This document shows positions 23,555-30,418 of a DNA stretch of 32,900 nucleotides, piece after piece. This DNA is from Methanosarcinales archaeon. GTDB taxonomy: Archaea; Halobacteriota; Methanosarcinia; Methanosarcinales; Methanogasteraceae. The translations under genes and the position numbers were made by a program. The DNA lies in the NCBI GenBank assembly GCA_030625165.1, contig DAOURL010000008.1:1-32900 (forward strand), read 5' to 3'. The notes beneath the pieces were generated by a model. The model saw only the letters and a program-made list of their open reading frames with translations. It made no database searches and was not told the origin of the DNA. Each line of letters begins with the position of its first letter. Positions within the stretch are counted from its first letter, which is position 1.

Positions 23555-24479
23555 ATGAGTGCGCCGAGCAAAATTCATATCATCCAGTTGGTGAAAACCC
23601 AACCTGGGGAAAGGTTAGCCGCCACCTCAGAACTGAAACCCAGCACCCGAGTACTGGTAACAGGCTGCTGTGAAGCCAGGGGGATTGGATACTGGGCCGC
23701 AACGCGAGTGAAGGTACCCACCCCCGAAATTCATCTTGTCTCGGAGGTCGACGCTGTTCATCTGACGGAAGACCGTACTTTCATCACCGTTAATCCGAAT
23801 CTCCGGTCTTGGAATATAGCAGGGAGCTCTGGGGTGTGGTTAGGTGATGCGAGCCCAGGCGGGCGTCTGATGCCGTGGCACGGTGCCAACGGCTTTGCTC
23901 ACTGCGTTCGCATTATCAAACGGATACGCTTGGGTTCTCGGGAGGGGCAGTGTGTTCTCCTTACGGGTGTATGTGGTGTCAAGCATAAGAACGGTGAGGC
24001 ATTGCAGATGGCGCTCTGGGAGTCGGACCAGTTCATAGTGCCAACGGCTTTGCTTCGCTTGCGCTTCGCATTACCGTCGAAACAGGGTAATTCCTGTAGA
24101 GGGAAGGGACTGGCAGAAGAACCATTGGGACAGGGACACATCTTCCGCACTCAGATGCGGGTTAAAGATGGCAACAAAACCGGACTCATAACCCATCTGA
24201 CAAATGATGGAGAGGGTTCTTCTGAAGAGCCGGATGAGGGAAAACCTCACGGCCGGTTCTGTGAGAGGGCTTCAATAGTAACCTCGGAGCTATTACTCCA
24301 TCAGGAGGTGCGCTATGAGCTCTACTCGACATCAGAGTATGTTGATCAAAAAAGGCAGCATGAATATCGAGGAGAGGGACGTGATTGCTGTGGAAAAGAA
24401 TATGAAAGAGGAGCGCATCAGGGTCGGCGAAGATGTCGGAGGAAACGATAGGCACACATTGAGCCGTGAGATGCGTTGA
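23555..24479 (+). CDS. Intron-split small gene (50 residues after splicing)
   Basis: The predicted exons are 23555-23558 (ATGA) and 24331-24479. Joining them gives a continuous 51-codon frame that starts MNQSMLIKKGSMNIEERD and ends DRHTLSREMR before TGA. AAGGAGGG at 23537-23544 is a good ribosome binding site ten bases before the ATG. The peptide is highly charged, mostly helical, without membrane segments. I recognise no family. Splicing and frame are predicted, not observed; a frame restored by chance has odds of about one in three. Two small membrane-protein genes and ccmB follow on the same strand. Confidence 0.45.
23883..23899 (+). repeat. Intron internal direct repeat, copy 1
   Basis: GTGCCAACGGCTTTGCT is exactly repeated at 24038-24054 inside the intron. 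The match continues loosely to TTCGCATTA in both copies, about 33 bases in all. This may be the scar of a replaced ORF or a duplicated domain arm. Confidence 0.7.
24038..24054 (+). repeat. Intron internal direct repeat, copy 2
   Basis: Second exact copy of the 17-base phrase, 155 bases after the first. Confidence 0.7.
24227..24259 (+). ncRNA. Group II intron domain V
   Basis: This 33-base hairpin has the lower stem GAGCCGG/CCGGTTC, which includes the catalytic AGC, a small bulge, the upper stem TGAGG/CCTCA and a GAAA-type loop. It is the most conserved part of any group II intron and anchors the identification. Domain VI follows from about 24262 to the 3' end and appears larger than usual. 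Confidence 0.93.
24302..24309 (+). promoter_or_regulatory. Ribosome binding site inside intron domain VI
   Basis: AGGAGGTG, a near-perfect match to the 16S anti-Shine-Dalgarno, lies five bases before ATG 24315. Both are within the last 30 bases of the intron. Confidence 0.6.
24315..24479 (+). CDS. Alternative 54-residue product from unspliced RNA
   Basis: An ATG inside the intron starts MSSTRHQSMLIKKGS and continues in the same frame as the downstream exon to the same TGA at 24477-24479. The product would differ from the spliced one only in its first residues. The strong AGGAGGTG site makes translation of unspliced RNA, or of a truncated transcript, plausible. No known family; charged and helical. 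Confidence 0.5.
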   Translation: MSSTRHQSMLIKKGSMNIEERDVIAVEKNMKEERIRVGEDVGGNDRHTLSREMR

Positions 24480-24501
24480 AGAGGAGTTATAGGTGGAGAA
24501 T

Positions 24502-24783
24502 ATGAAAAAGAATATCTCAAAGGCGAAGGCGTTTCAGATTGTCGTTGACAACATGAGGACGCTCTGCTATGAACAGACGATGGAGCACCGCACATCTTTA
24601 TCACGGATTGCAGGTCTTATCGGACTTTGCGAGCTTATACTTATCATCATAGTAATCGCACTCTCTGTATCAGGTTGGGATCTGTATGGAATAATCATCA
24701 TTTCGATGATCGCCGGATCATTCGTAACGAATATGCTATGGTTCTACCTAATGAGACGAGAGGTGAGAATTTGGAAGGGTTGA
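24502..24783 (+). CDS. Small membrane protein, unknown
   Basis: A 93-residue protein with a charged N-terminal helix (MKKNISKAKAFQIVVDNM) and two transmembrane helices, about 38-57 and 62-83, ending in the basic MRREVRIWKG. The ATG at 24502 follows GGTGGAG. It is 22 bases after the intron-split gene and three bases before the next small gene, so it sits in a likely operon leading to ccmB. I recognise no family; a helper of cytochrome c maturation is a guess from position. Confidence 0.65.
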   Translation: MKKNISKAKAFQIVVDNMRTLCYEQTMEHRTSLSRIAGLIGLCELILIIIVIALSVSGWDLYGIIIISMIAGSFVTNMLWFYLMRREVRIWKG

Positions 24784-24786
24784 TAG

Positions 24787-25050
24787 ATGGCGAATCGTGA
24801 ATTTGTTCAGCAACAAGTCGTATTCATTGGATTCGTTATTTATCTCATCATTATCTGGAGAATCTGGCATCTTGCAATCCTTGGGATTATGGGTGGTGCG
24901 GTGCCGGCGAATTTTGTCCGAACCATGCTCGCCGATATGCCTGCCACGCATCAGATGTTGGTGCAATCATGTTTATGTGCCGTCAAACCAAGTAAGCGAT
25001 ATGGAGCGATGCATCGCAATCGCAAAGAAAGACCTTACAGCCGAGTTTAG
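24787..25050 (+). CDS. Possible small membrane protein
   Basis: An 87-residue frame beginning three bases after the previous stop. It has a hydrophobic region near 8-38 (VVFIGFVIYLIIIWRIWHLA) that could span the membrane once, then a polar Cys-containing part and a basic tail. Its last 50 bases overlap the start of ccmB in another frame, which is unusual. It could be real and coupled to ccmB, or its 3' part could reflect a frameshift. No family recognised. Confidence 0.45.
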   Translation: MANREFVQQQVVFIGFVIYLIIIWRIWHLAILGIMGGAVPANFVRTMLADMPATHQMLVQSCLCAVKPSKRYGAMHRNRKERPYSRV

Positions 25051-25663
25051 AACTAAGCAGATGCTAAACTCGATGCTCATGTTTGCATTCCTCATCCTAT
25101 TGATCTTCAGTTTTTCATTTGTGGATTTGCGCGGCAGTCACGACCGGATCACAGAACTGGCTCCGGGTATGCTCTGGATTACGTTTATGTTTGCAGGCAT
25201 GTTGGGGCTGTCCAGATCGTTCGCTCTTGAGCAGGAGGAGAACTGCATCGAGGGTCTGAAACTCTGCCCGGTCGATCGCAGCGCTATCTATGTCGGCAAG
25301 ATGCTCTCCAGTCTCGTGCTGATGCTGATCATGGAGGCAATCACCATACCGATATTTATGGTTCTGTTTAATTATACAATACCAAATATGTTCTGGCTGG
25401 CACTTGTCATACTACTCGGTACGATCGGGTTTCTCGCGGTTGGCACGCTCTTATCGGCACTGACCTTAAACGCACAGACAAGAGAGATCCTGCTCCCTGT
25501 TCTACTCTTTTCGGTGCTATTTCCCCTGATCATGGTGCTGGTGCCTGCGACTGCCAATGTGCTCACATACACAAGCGCGATCCCCCAAATCAGGCTGCTC
25601 TGTGTATACGATATCGTCTTCTTCCTGATATCGCTGATCGCTTTTGAGTATGCGATCGAGTGA
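25001..25663 (+). CDS. ccmB: Heme exporter protein CcmB
   Basis: The membrane subunit of the CcmABC(D) heme-handling transporter of system I cytochrome c maturation. The 220-residue protein has six hydrophobic segments and the family start AIAKKDLTAEFRTKQMLNSM. The ATG at 25001 was chosen because homologous sequence begins here; the longer frame from 24797 lacks any family match in its first 68 codons. The motif FALEQEENCIEGLKLCPVDR also fits CcmB. The ATPase CcmA and the CcmC subunit are not in the window, so they must lie elsewhere. It implies that the organism makes c-type cytochromes. Confidence 0.82.
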   Translation: MERCIAIAKKDLTAEFRTKQMLNSMLMFAFLILLIFSFSFVDLRGSHDRITELAPGMLWITFMFAGMLGLSRSFALEQEENCIEGLKLCPVDRSAIYVGKMLSSLVLMLIMEAITIPIFMVLFNYTIPNMFWLALVILLGTIGFLAVGTLLSALTLNAQTREILLPVLLFSVLFPLIMVLVPATANVLTYTSAIPQIRLLCVYDIVFFLISLIAFEYAIE

Positions 25664-25729
25664 CGGGGGGGTTCGTGCGGGGCATATCTTCTTTTGGGGT
25701 ACGGCGATGCTGGCATTTTCACAAGGGGG

Positions 25730-26236
25730 TCACTCCGAACACAATTCTACGATCATCTTCCGCCTCGAAAGCGGCGTCACAATCGCTTTACCTTTTTTCG
25801 TGAGCCCCATGACCCGGAGAACGTCCTTTGGGATGTACATCCCAAGTCTTCCTGCGCCGACTGTGGATATGCTGCATTCGTATCCTCCGGCTGGCTTGTT
25901 TTTGGTGTATCGATCGATGATCTTCGATGAACCGGTATCGAATGCGAAATCTCCGCAGTTCGAGCACCGGAGCCCGGTCAGATTCGGGATCACGATCCGC
26001 TCGCCAGCCAGCACAACCTCAAATACGAGATCATCTACAAAACTGACTGTGTGTGATCCGCATACCGGGCATGTCGCATCTGCAATATCCTTCAGTGGCG
26101 ATCCGCGTCTGCCTGCGCGCCTCTTTGCGATCTCTATTTTTGTTTCCTCCACCATTTCAGGGGTTATGGTTGGAATATCATCCATCGGAGGTGTATCTTC
26201 TTTTTTTGTGTTCATGTTTGTGTTTGTTTGTGTCAA
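25730..26236 (-). CDS. Antitoxin-like YgiT zinc finger / AbrB-type protein
   Basis: A 168-residue protein with an N-terminal polar region, a YgiT-type zinc finger (CPVCG near 56-60 and CSNCG near 90-94) and a C-terminal AbrB/SpoVT-like strand region (ISTVGAGRLGMYIPKDVLRV, then GLTKKGKAIVTPLSRRKMIV). This two-part design is common in antitoxins next to DUF4258-type toxins: zinc binding folds the protein and the AbrB part binds DNA. It follows the toxin-like gene with a four-base overlap. It is convergent with ccmB. High confidence in domain type, moderate in role. Confidence 0.75.
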   Translation of the reverse strand: MTQTNTNMNTKKEDTPPMDDIPTITPEMVEETKIEIAKRRAGRRGSPLKDIADATCPVCGSHTVSFVDDLVFEVVLAGERIVIPNLTGLRCSNCGDFAFDTGSSKIIDRYTKNKPAGGYECSISTVGAGRLGMYIPKDVLRVMGLTKKGKAIVTPLSRRKMIVELCSE

Positions 26237-26574
26237 TCTTCATCGAATGCTGTGATAATCCTCACAAGACTGCCAGAATCGATCTCGTGCACTTCAAACA
26301 CGATGCGGATCAGTCTTGGCGGATAATTCATTCGAGACCACGATAAGTATCGTCCATCTATTTCCCGATCTGGTTTGTAGTAGCCATATAAAAGTCCGTT
26401 TATTAGGTCATCCTCGGTGATATTCGGGTGGCGTGATAATATGTGATGCCATTGGATGGCATATCTCTCGTTGAGAACGAGTTCTCTTACCTGCTCTTTC
26501 AGTTTGAGCAGATCTGTATGTACGTTTTTTGTTTCCATGTATATACTTCCTTTTACCTGTTTGCCATTTGTCAT
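26233..26574 (-). CDS. DUF4258-like toxin
   Basis: A 113-residue protein. After a basic N-terminus, a His/Arg-rich region (AIQWHHILSRHPNITEDDLINGLL) and the ending RLIRIVFEVHEIDSG..VRIITAFDED fit the DUF4258 family of small ribonuclease-like toxins paired with YgiT antitoxins. The ATG at 26574 follows a GGAGG site at about 12 bases. It precedes the antitoxin by a four-base overlap, the order toxin then antitoxin. The exact target is unknown. Confidence 0.7.
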   Translation of the reverse strand: MTNGKQVKGSIYMETKNVHTDLLKLKEQVRELVLNERYAIQWHHILSRHPNITEDDLINGLLYGYYKPDREIDGRYLSWSRMNYPPRLIRIVFEVHEIDSGSLVRIITAFDED

Positions 26575-26595
26575 TCATTTTTCACGTCCTCCTTT

Positions 26596-26653
26596 CGTAA
26601 TGCACGTTTTTTACGTACATTATACTTTGAATTGACGTACATACTATTTAAAT
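26596..26653 (-). promoter_or_regulatory. TA promoter with operator-like repeats and shared TATA
   Basis: ACGTACAT occurs at 26613-26620 and 26635-26642, 22 bases apart (two helical turns), and a degenerate relative CGTAATGCACGT lies at 26596-26607. The palindrome ATTTAAAT (26646-26653) can be a TATA box for both the TA pair and the divergent leuC. The repeats would overlap the TA transcript start, as expected for autoregulation. Confidence 0.5.
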
Positions 26654-26726
26654 CTTCGCATCAGACACCCAAACCCAATACCATCAGCATCTATCTTTTT
26701 ATCCAATTGCCACCAACACCAGAGTC

Positions 26727-27992
26727 ATGGGAATGACCATCGCTGAAAAGATCCTTGCAGCACACGCCGGCAAAAAGAGCGTATCGCCAAAGGAGATCGT
26801 GGACGCAAAGATCGATTATGTCATGGTAAACGACGTGACAGGGCTTCCTGCGTTCGAGGTCTTCGAAGAGTTCGATACCACCCCGATCCTTGAGAAGTCG
26901 GTGCTGATCCAGGATCATTACGTGCCGAACAAGGATGTGGCATCGGCAGAGCAGGCGAAGTCGATGCGCGAGTTTGCTAAAAGATACGGGATCGAGAACC
27001 ATTTCGATGTCGGCAGGGGCGGCGTCTGCCACCAGATCATGATCGAAGAGGGATTTGCAGCACCGGGACGGCTGATCGTGGGAGCAGATTCGCATACGTG
27101 TAGTTACGGAGCACTCGGCGCACTCTCGACAGGTATCGGCTCATCAGAAGCCGCATCCGCAATGGCGACAGGAGAACTGTGGTTCAGGGTTCCTGAGACA
27201 CAGAAGTTCGTCGTTGACGGAGAACTCGGCAAATATGTGATGGGAAAGGATATCATTCTTCACATTATCGGAGATATCGGAGTTTCCGGTTCTCTTTACA
27301 AGTCGATGGAATTTTACGGATCTGCAATCGAGTCGCTCCATCTATCGGACAGGATCACGATCTCGAATATGGCGATCGAGGCAGGCGCAAAGTGCGGGAT
27401 CATCCCGCCGGATGACGCGGTCTTTGAGTATCTCAAGAACCGGGTCATCGGGGAGTATTCGCCTGTTTATGCAGACGCGGATGCGGGATACGAGGATACT
27501 TTCGAATATGATGCTTCCGAGATCGCGGTGCTGGTTGCGACGCCGCATCTTCCTGAGAACGTGACCCCGGCATCCGAAATCGATGTGCAGATCGATCAGG
27601 CGTATCTCGGATCGTGCACCAATGGCAGGATCGAGGACCTGCGTGCAGCAGCCGCGGTGCTCAAAGGGACGGGGAAGAGTGTGCACCCCGATGTCCGGAT
27701 GATCGTGGTTCCGGCAAGCAAGAGCGTTTTTGAGCAAGCTATGCGGGAAGGACTTATCGGGATATTCATGGATGCGGATGCTTATGTCGCAGGACCGACG
27801 TGCGGCGCATGTCTCGGCGGTTATATGGGCGTGCTTGCAGAGGGTGAGCGGTGCGTCAGCAGCACGAACCGCAACTTCATCGGCAGGATGGGGCATCCGG
27901 ATTCAGAGGTCTATCTTGCGAATCCGGCAGTGGTTGCAGCAAGCGCGATTACCGGGCGGATAACCGATCCTGAAGATCTTTTAGAGGGGTGA
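26727..27992 (+). CDS. leuC: 3-Isopropylmalate dehydratase / homoaconitase large subunit
   Basis: An aconitase-family large subunit of 421 residues. It carries the [4Fe-4S] ligands Cys297 (GSCTNGR), Cys359 and Cys362 (GPTCGACLGG), and the substrate loop VGADSHTCSYGALG. With the small subunit it isomerises 2-isopropylmalate in leucine synthesis, or homocitrate and longer homologues in the coenzyme B pathway of methanogens. The two archaeal enzyme types cannot be separated with confidence here. The ATG at 26727 is used; ATG at 26733 is an alternative. It is the first gene of an operon with leuD and cbiD. Confidence 0.93.
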   Translation: MGMTIAEKILAAHAGKKSVSPKEIVDAKIDYVMVNDVTGLPAFEVFEEFDTTPILEKSVLIQDHYVPNKDVASAEQAKSMREFAKRYGIENHFDVGRGGVCHQIMIEEGFAAPGRLIVGADSHTCSYGALGALSTGIGSSEAASAMATGELWFRVPETQKFVVDGELGKYVMGKDIILHIIGDIGVSGSLYKSMEFYGSAIESLHLSDRITISNMAIEAGAKCGIIPPDDAVFEYLKNRVIGEYSPVYADADAGYEDTFEYDASEIAVLVATPHLPENVTPASEIDVQIDQAYLGSCTNGRIEDLRAAAAVLKGTGKSVHPDVRMIVVPASKSVFEQAMREGLIGIFMDADAYVAGPTCGACLGGYMGVLAEGERCVSSTNRNFIGRMGHPDSEVYLANPAVVAASAITGRITDPEDLLEG

Positions 27993-27997
27993 CTGCG

Positions 27998-28492
27998 ATG
28001 GAAAAATATATTAAAGGCAGAGTATGGCGATTTTCAGAGAACGTGGACACCGATCAGATCATTCCGGCGATATATCTCGTGACTGGTGATCGGCAGGAAC
28101 TTGCAAAGCACGCATTCGAGAATGTGAGACCAGACTTTGCAAAGGAGGTCTCAGATGGTGACATCATCGTTGCCGGACCCAATTTCGGCAGCGGATCCTC
28201 ACGGGAACATGCGCCCCGCGCTCTTCTTGGAGCAGGGATCAAGTGCGTGATTGCGCCGAGTTTCGCACGGATATTTTACAGGAACAGCATCAACATCGGG
28301 CTGCCGCTTGTCGAGTGTGACGTCGATGCAGCGGATGGGGACGTTCTTGCTATCGATTTTGAGGACGGGAAGATCGTGAATACGAATACCAGCGCGGGAT
28401 ACACATTCCCTTCGCTTCCTGATTTTCTGGTAGATCTGCTCGATGTCGGGCTTATCGAGAATACGAAGAGGAAACTTACGAGAACGGGATGA
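27998..28492 (+). CDS. leuD: 3-Isopropylmalate dehydratase / homoaconitase small subunit
   Basis: A 164-residue small subunit that supplies the swivel domain. It shows SENVDTDQIIPAIYLVTGD and the GPNFGSGSSREHAP phosphate/substrate motif. In archaeal homologues the residues after YL help choose between isopropylmalate and homoaconitate. Here they read YLVT, which does not settle the matter. The ATG at 27998 follows GAGGGGTGA; a GTG at 27989 overlaps the leuC stop. It overlaps cbiD by four bases. Confidence 0.93.
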   Translation: MEKYIKGRVWRFSENVDTDQIIPAIYLVTGDRQELAKHAFENVRPDFAKEVSDGDIIVAGPNFGSGSSREHAPRALLGAGIKCVIAPSFARIFYRNSINIGLPLVECDVDAADGDVLAIDFEDGKIVNTNTSAGYTFPSLPDFLVDLLDVGLIENTKRKLTRTG

Positions 28493-29511
28493 AAGACCCT
28501 GTCAACAACTTCGAAATCCCATCCGAATGGATAAAGCGCGCTACCATCCCTGAAGACGAATTGAGCGTAGGCATAGCAAGCGGGCGGCTCGTGCTGCTCG
28601 CTGACGGCTCGGTGTTGCGGCGCGGGTATACTACAGGAACGACTGCAGCAGCGGCGGCAAAGGCGGCTGTGCTCTCACTCAAACGCACAATCGAGCAAAT
28701 CAGCCACGTTACCGTCCCGACACCGGCTGGAATCGAGGTGACGCTGCCGGTCTCGGCATCAGGCGGCAGGGCATCTGCGATCAAGGACTGCGGGGATCAC
28801 GGGTTCGATGTCACAGGCGGGATCGAGATAGTGGCACAAGCGCATGAATCGGGCGGTGCGGATAATGCCGATGATGGTATATCGATTACGGCAGGCAGGG
28901 GCATCGGGGTTAAAAGGGGTGTGCCTGCGATCAATCCGGTGCCGATGAAACAGATACGCACCGCAATCGCAGAAGCTGTACGCGAGATTGGCATTTCCGG
29001 CGCAGACGTTCTGATCTCTGTTCCGAGAGGCGAGGAGATCGCTCTTGAGACACTGAACAGCAGGGTCGGGGTCATCGGAGGGATATCGATACTCGGAACA
29101 ACAGGTTTTGTCGAGCCGTGGAACGAGCACCTCCTCGAGACGAAGCAGGAACTGATACAGCAGGCAGAGCGGGTGGTGCTGACCACCGGACGCATCGGCA
29201 TGAGGTATTCGAATATGCTATTTCCGGATTACACGGTTGTCATGGTTGGAAACCGGATTTCGGAGGGGATCAATGCTGCAAAGGACAAAAGCGAAGTGAT
29301 CGTCTGCGGACTTCCCGGACTGGTCCTGAAATGGATCGATCCTGATGTATTGCGCGGATCAGGTAGTCTCACGACCCAGGAATTGATCGACCGGAACCCG
29401 GATGACGCACGGATCGACCGGACGCTTGCCGCTGCAAAAGAGGATGCTCCGGGTGTGCGTATCGTCCTCTTAAATCGTGACGGCTCGATACTGCGAGATT
29501 ATACACCCTAA
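28489..29511 (+). CDS. cbiD: Cobalt-precorrin-5B C1-methyltransferase CbiD
   Basis: CbiD methylates C1 of cobalt-precorrin-5B in the anaerobic cobamide pathway, using SAM. The 340-residue protein has the diagnostic N-terminal LRRGYTTGTTAAAAAKAA motif, VTVPTPAGIEVTLPV, the GITAGRGIG-like stretch and ILGTTGFVEPW. It starts in an ATGA overlap with leuD, showing a three-gene operon that mixes leucine/coenzyme B and cobamide biosynthesis. HemD upstream in the window feeds the same tetrapyrrole route. Confidence 0.95.
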   Translation: MKDPVNNFEIPSEWIKRATIPEDELSVGIASGRLVLLADGSVLRRGYTTGTTAAAAAKAAVLSLKRTIEQISHVTVPTPAGIEVTLPVSASGGRASAIKDCGDHGFDVTGGIEIVAQAHESGGADNADDGISITAGRGIGVKRGVPAINPVPMKQIRTAIAEAVREIGISGADVLISVPRGEEIALETLNSRVGVIGGISILGTTGFVEPWNEHLLETKQELIQQAERVVLTTGRIGMRYSNMLFPDYTVVMVGNRISEGINAAKDKSEVIVCGLPGLVLKWIDPDVLRGSGSLTTQELIDRNPDDARIDRTLAAAKEDAPGVRIVLLNRDGSILRDYTP

Positions 29512-29556
29512 AACCGGATATCAGCTTCCCTACTCCCATCCTCGATGTCGGTTGGT

Positions 29557-30264
29557 CTACGATCTGGATATTACCATCGACAGGGTGATCGCTAAGATAA
29601 CATTGGCTACACACAGCGCCATTATCAGCAGGTATAAGACAGGCACATTCAGCGAAAAGACGTCGCGCCATCTGATCCGCGTCAGATCGCCCCAACTTGC
29701 GGCGAATATGCTTTCAGACATATTTTCTTTGATATCCTCCAGTTCTATGACTGAATTCACCGATGTTTCGAGAATCTTTTCAGTCTGCGGGTCAAATATG
29801 CCGGATCTCGCAAGATAAATCGAAACAGACGCCATCCGCTGGATATCATTGTTCACACCCCTCAACATCTTCACGAATCTACCGAACATATCGTGCGACA
29901 TGGCTTCTTTCATGTCATCGAAGACGATCACGCATCTGCCAAATTCCCCGATTGCGTTGTAGATCGAACGGAGCATGCAATCATAGTCTGCCGAATCCGA
30001 GCAGTGTGCCACGTCGTCGTTGCTGCCGGTTCCACCGCTGATCATATCGATGAACAGCATGTTATCGGTCAATTTGTAAACCTTTGAGTCGTATCTGGAC
30101 TGGAGTGCTCTGACGGTATCCGGAGGGTTTTTGTAACAGACCCAGATCACGCCCTCGACCGGAGTGTTCAGGCACACCTGATAAACCGTTTCGTAGAGAT
30201 CCTTCTCCTTGTGTCCATACAGCAGCACACTCCCATAAGAAAATATGTCCTCGAATGATTCCAT
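29557..30264 (-). CDS. Degenerate RecA/KaiC-like protein with C-terminal TM
   Basis: A 235-residue protein in which the first ~185 residues look like a RecA/KaiC-type fold. There is a first strand YGSVLLYGHKEKDLYETVYQ where a P-loop would be, IWVCYKNPPDTVRALQSRY, MLFIDMISG and RCVIVFDDMKEAMSHD in the Walker B position. The GKS/T of a true P-loop is missing. A single membrane helix lies at about 208-232 (VPVLYLLIMALCVANVILAI). A GGGGGT site precedes the ATG. It resembles archaeal inactive KaiC/FlaH-like signalling proteins. The role is unknown. Confidence 0.6.
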   Translation of the reverse strand: MESFEDIFSYGSVLLYGHKEKDLYETVYQVCLNTPVEGVIWVCYKNPPDTVRALQSRYDSKVYKLTDNMLFIDMISGGTGSNDDVAHCSDSADYDCMLRSIYNAIGEFGRCVIVFDDMKEAMSHDMFGRFVKMLRGVNNDIQRMASVSIYLARSGIFDPQTEKILETSVNSVIELEDIKENMSESIFAASWGDLTRIRWRDVFSLNVPVLYLLIMALCVANVILAITLSMVISRS

Positions 30265-30298
30265 TGTTTACCCCCTGCTTAATCATCTGTCGTTCATG

Positions 30299-30312
30299 TA
30301 ATAAATATGTAA
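30299..30312 (-). promoter_or_regulatory. TATA-like box for KaiC-like gene
   Basis: On the - strand the sequence TTACATATTTATTACAT lies about 35-45 bases before the start codon, in the 154-base divergent region. Confidence 0.35.
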
Positions 30313-30360
30313 CCCCCACCCTCCTGCACCCCCAGGTTGACAGCCCCAAACGGGCAGAAG

Positions 30361-30370
30361 TTTTATATGC
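30361..30370 (+). promoter_or_regulatory. TATA box for M24 peptidase
   Basis: TTTTATATGC is the same ten bases as the TATA candidate of the surface-protein operon at 9833. Transcription would start near 30390, about 30 bases before the ATG. Confidence 0.55.
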
Positions 30371-30418
30371 GAATCTTTGTTAATTAGCTAAAAACGGGTA
30401 TTTACCACGGCTTGAAAC

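Larger units (their letters stand above)
23559..24330 (+). mobile_element. ORF-less group II intron
   Basis: This is a ribozyme intron of about 772 bases. The 5' end GTGCGCC fits the GUGYG consensus. The early domain I region holds phrases common to bacterial-type group II introns, such as CTGAAACCCAGCACCCG, AACAGGCTGCTGTGAAGCC and GGGCCGCAACGCGAGTGAAG. Domain V is unmistakable at 24227-24259. The 3' end is CTACTCGAC, with a candidate branch A at 24324, seven bases from the end. The exon bases AGATGA (23553-23558) are complementary to TCATCT at 23731-23736 and 23758-23763, possible EBS1 sites. No reverse transcriptase/maturase is encoded, so mobility and perhaps splicing need a protein in trans. 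Confidence 0.88.

Noticed and set aside
23791-23796. TAATCC as EBS2 pairing with GGATTA (23543-23548)
   Set aside because: EBS2 normally precedes EBS1 in domain I, but this site lies after both EBS1 candidates, so the match may be chance.
23555-24451. 298-codon + strand frame as a protein-coding gene
   Set aside because: It runs through the group II intron, including domain V, and has a composition unlike its neighbours. The frame is best explained as chance openness of a GC-balanced ribozyme.
24797-25000. 68-codon upstream extension of CcmB
   Set aside because: The residues are Ser/Cys-rich and unlike the family, while CcmB similarity begins exactly at ATG 25001.
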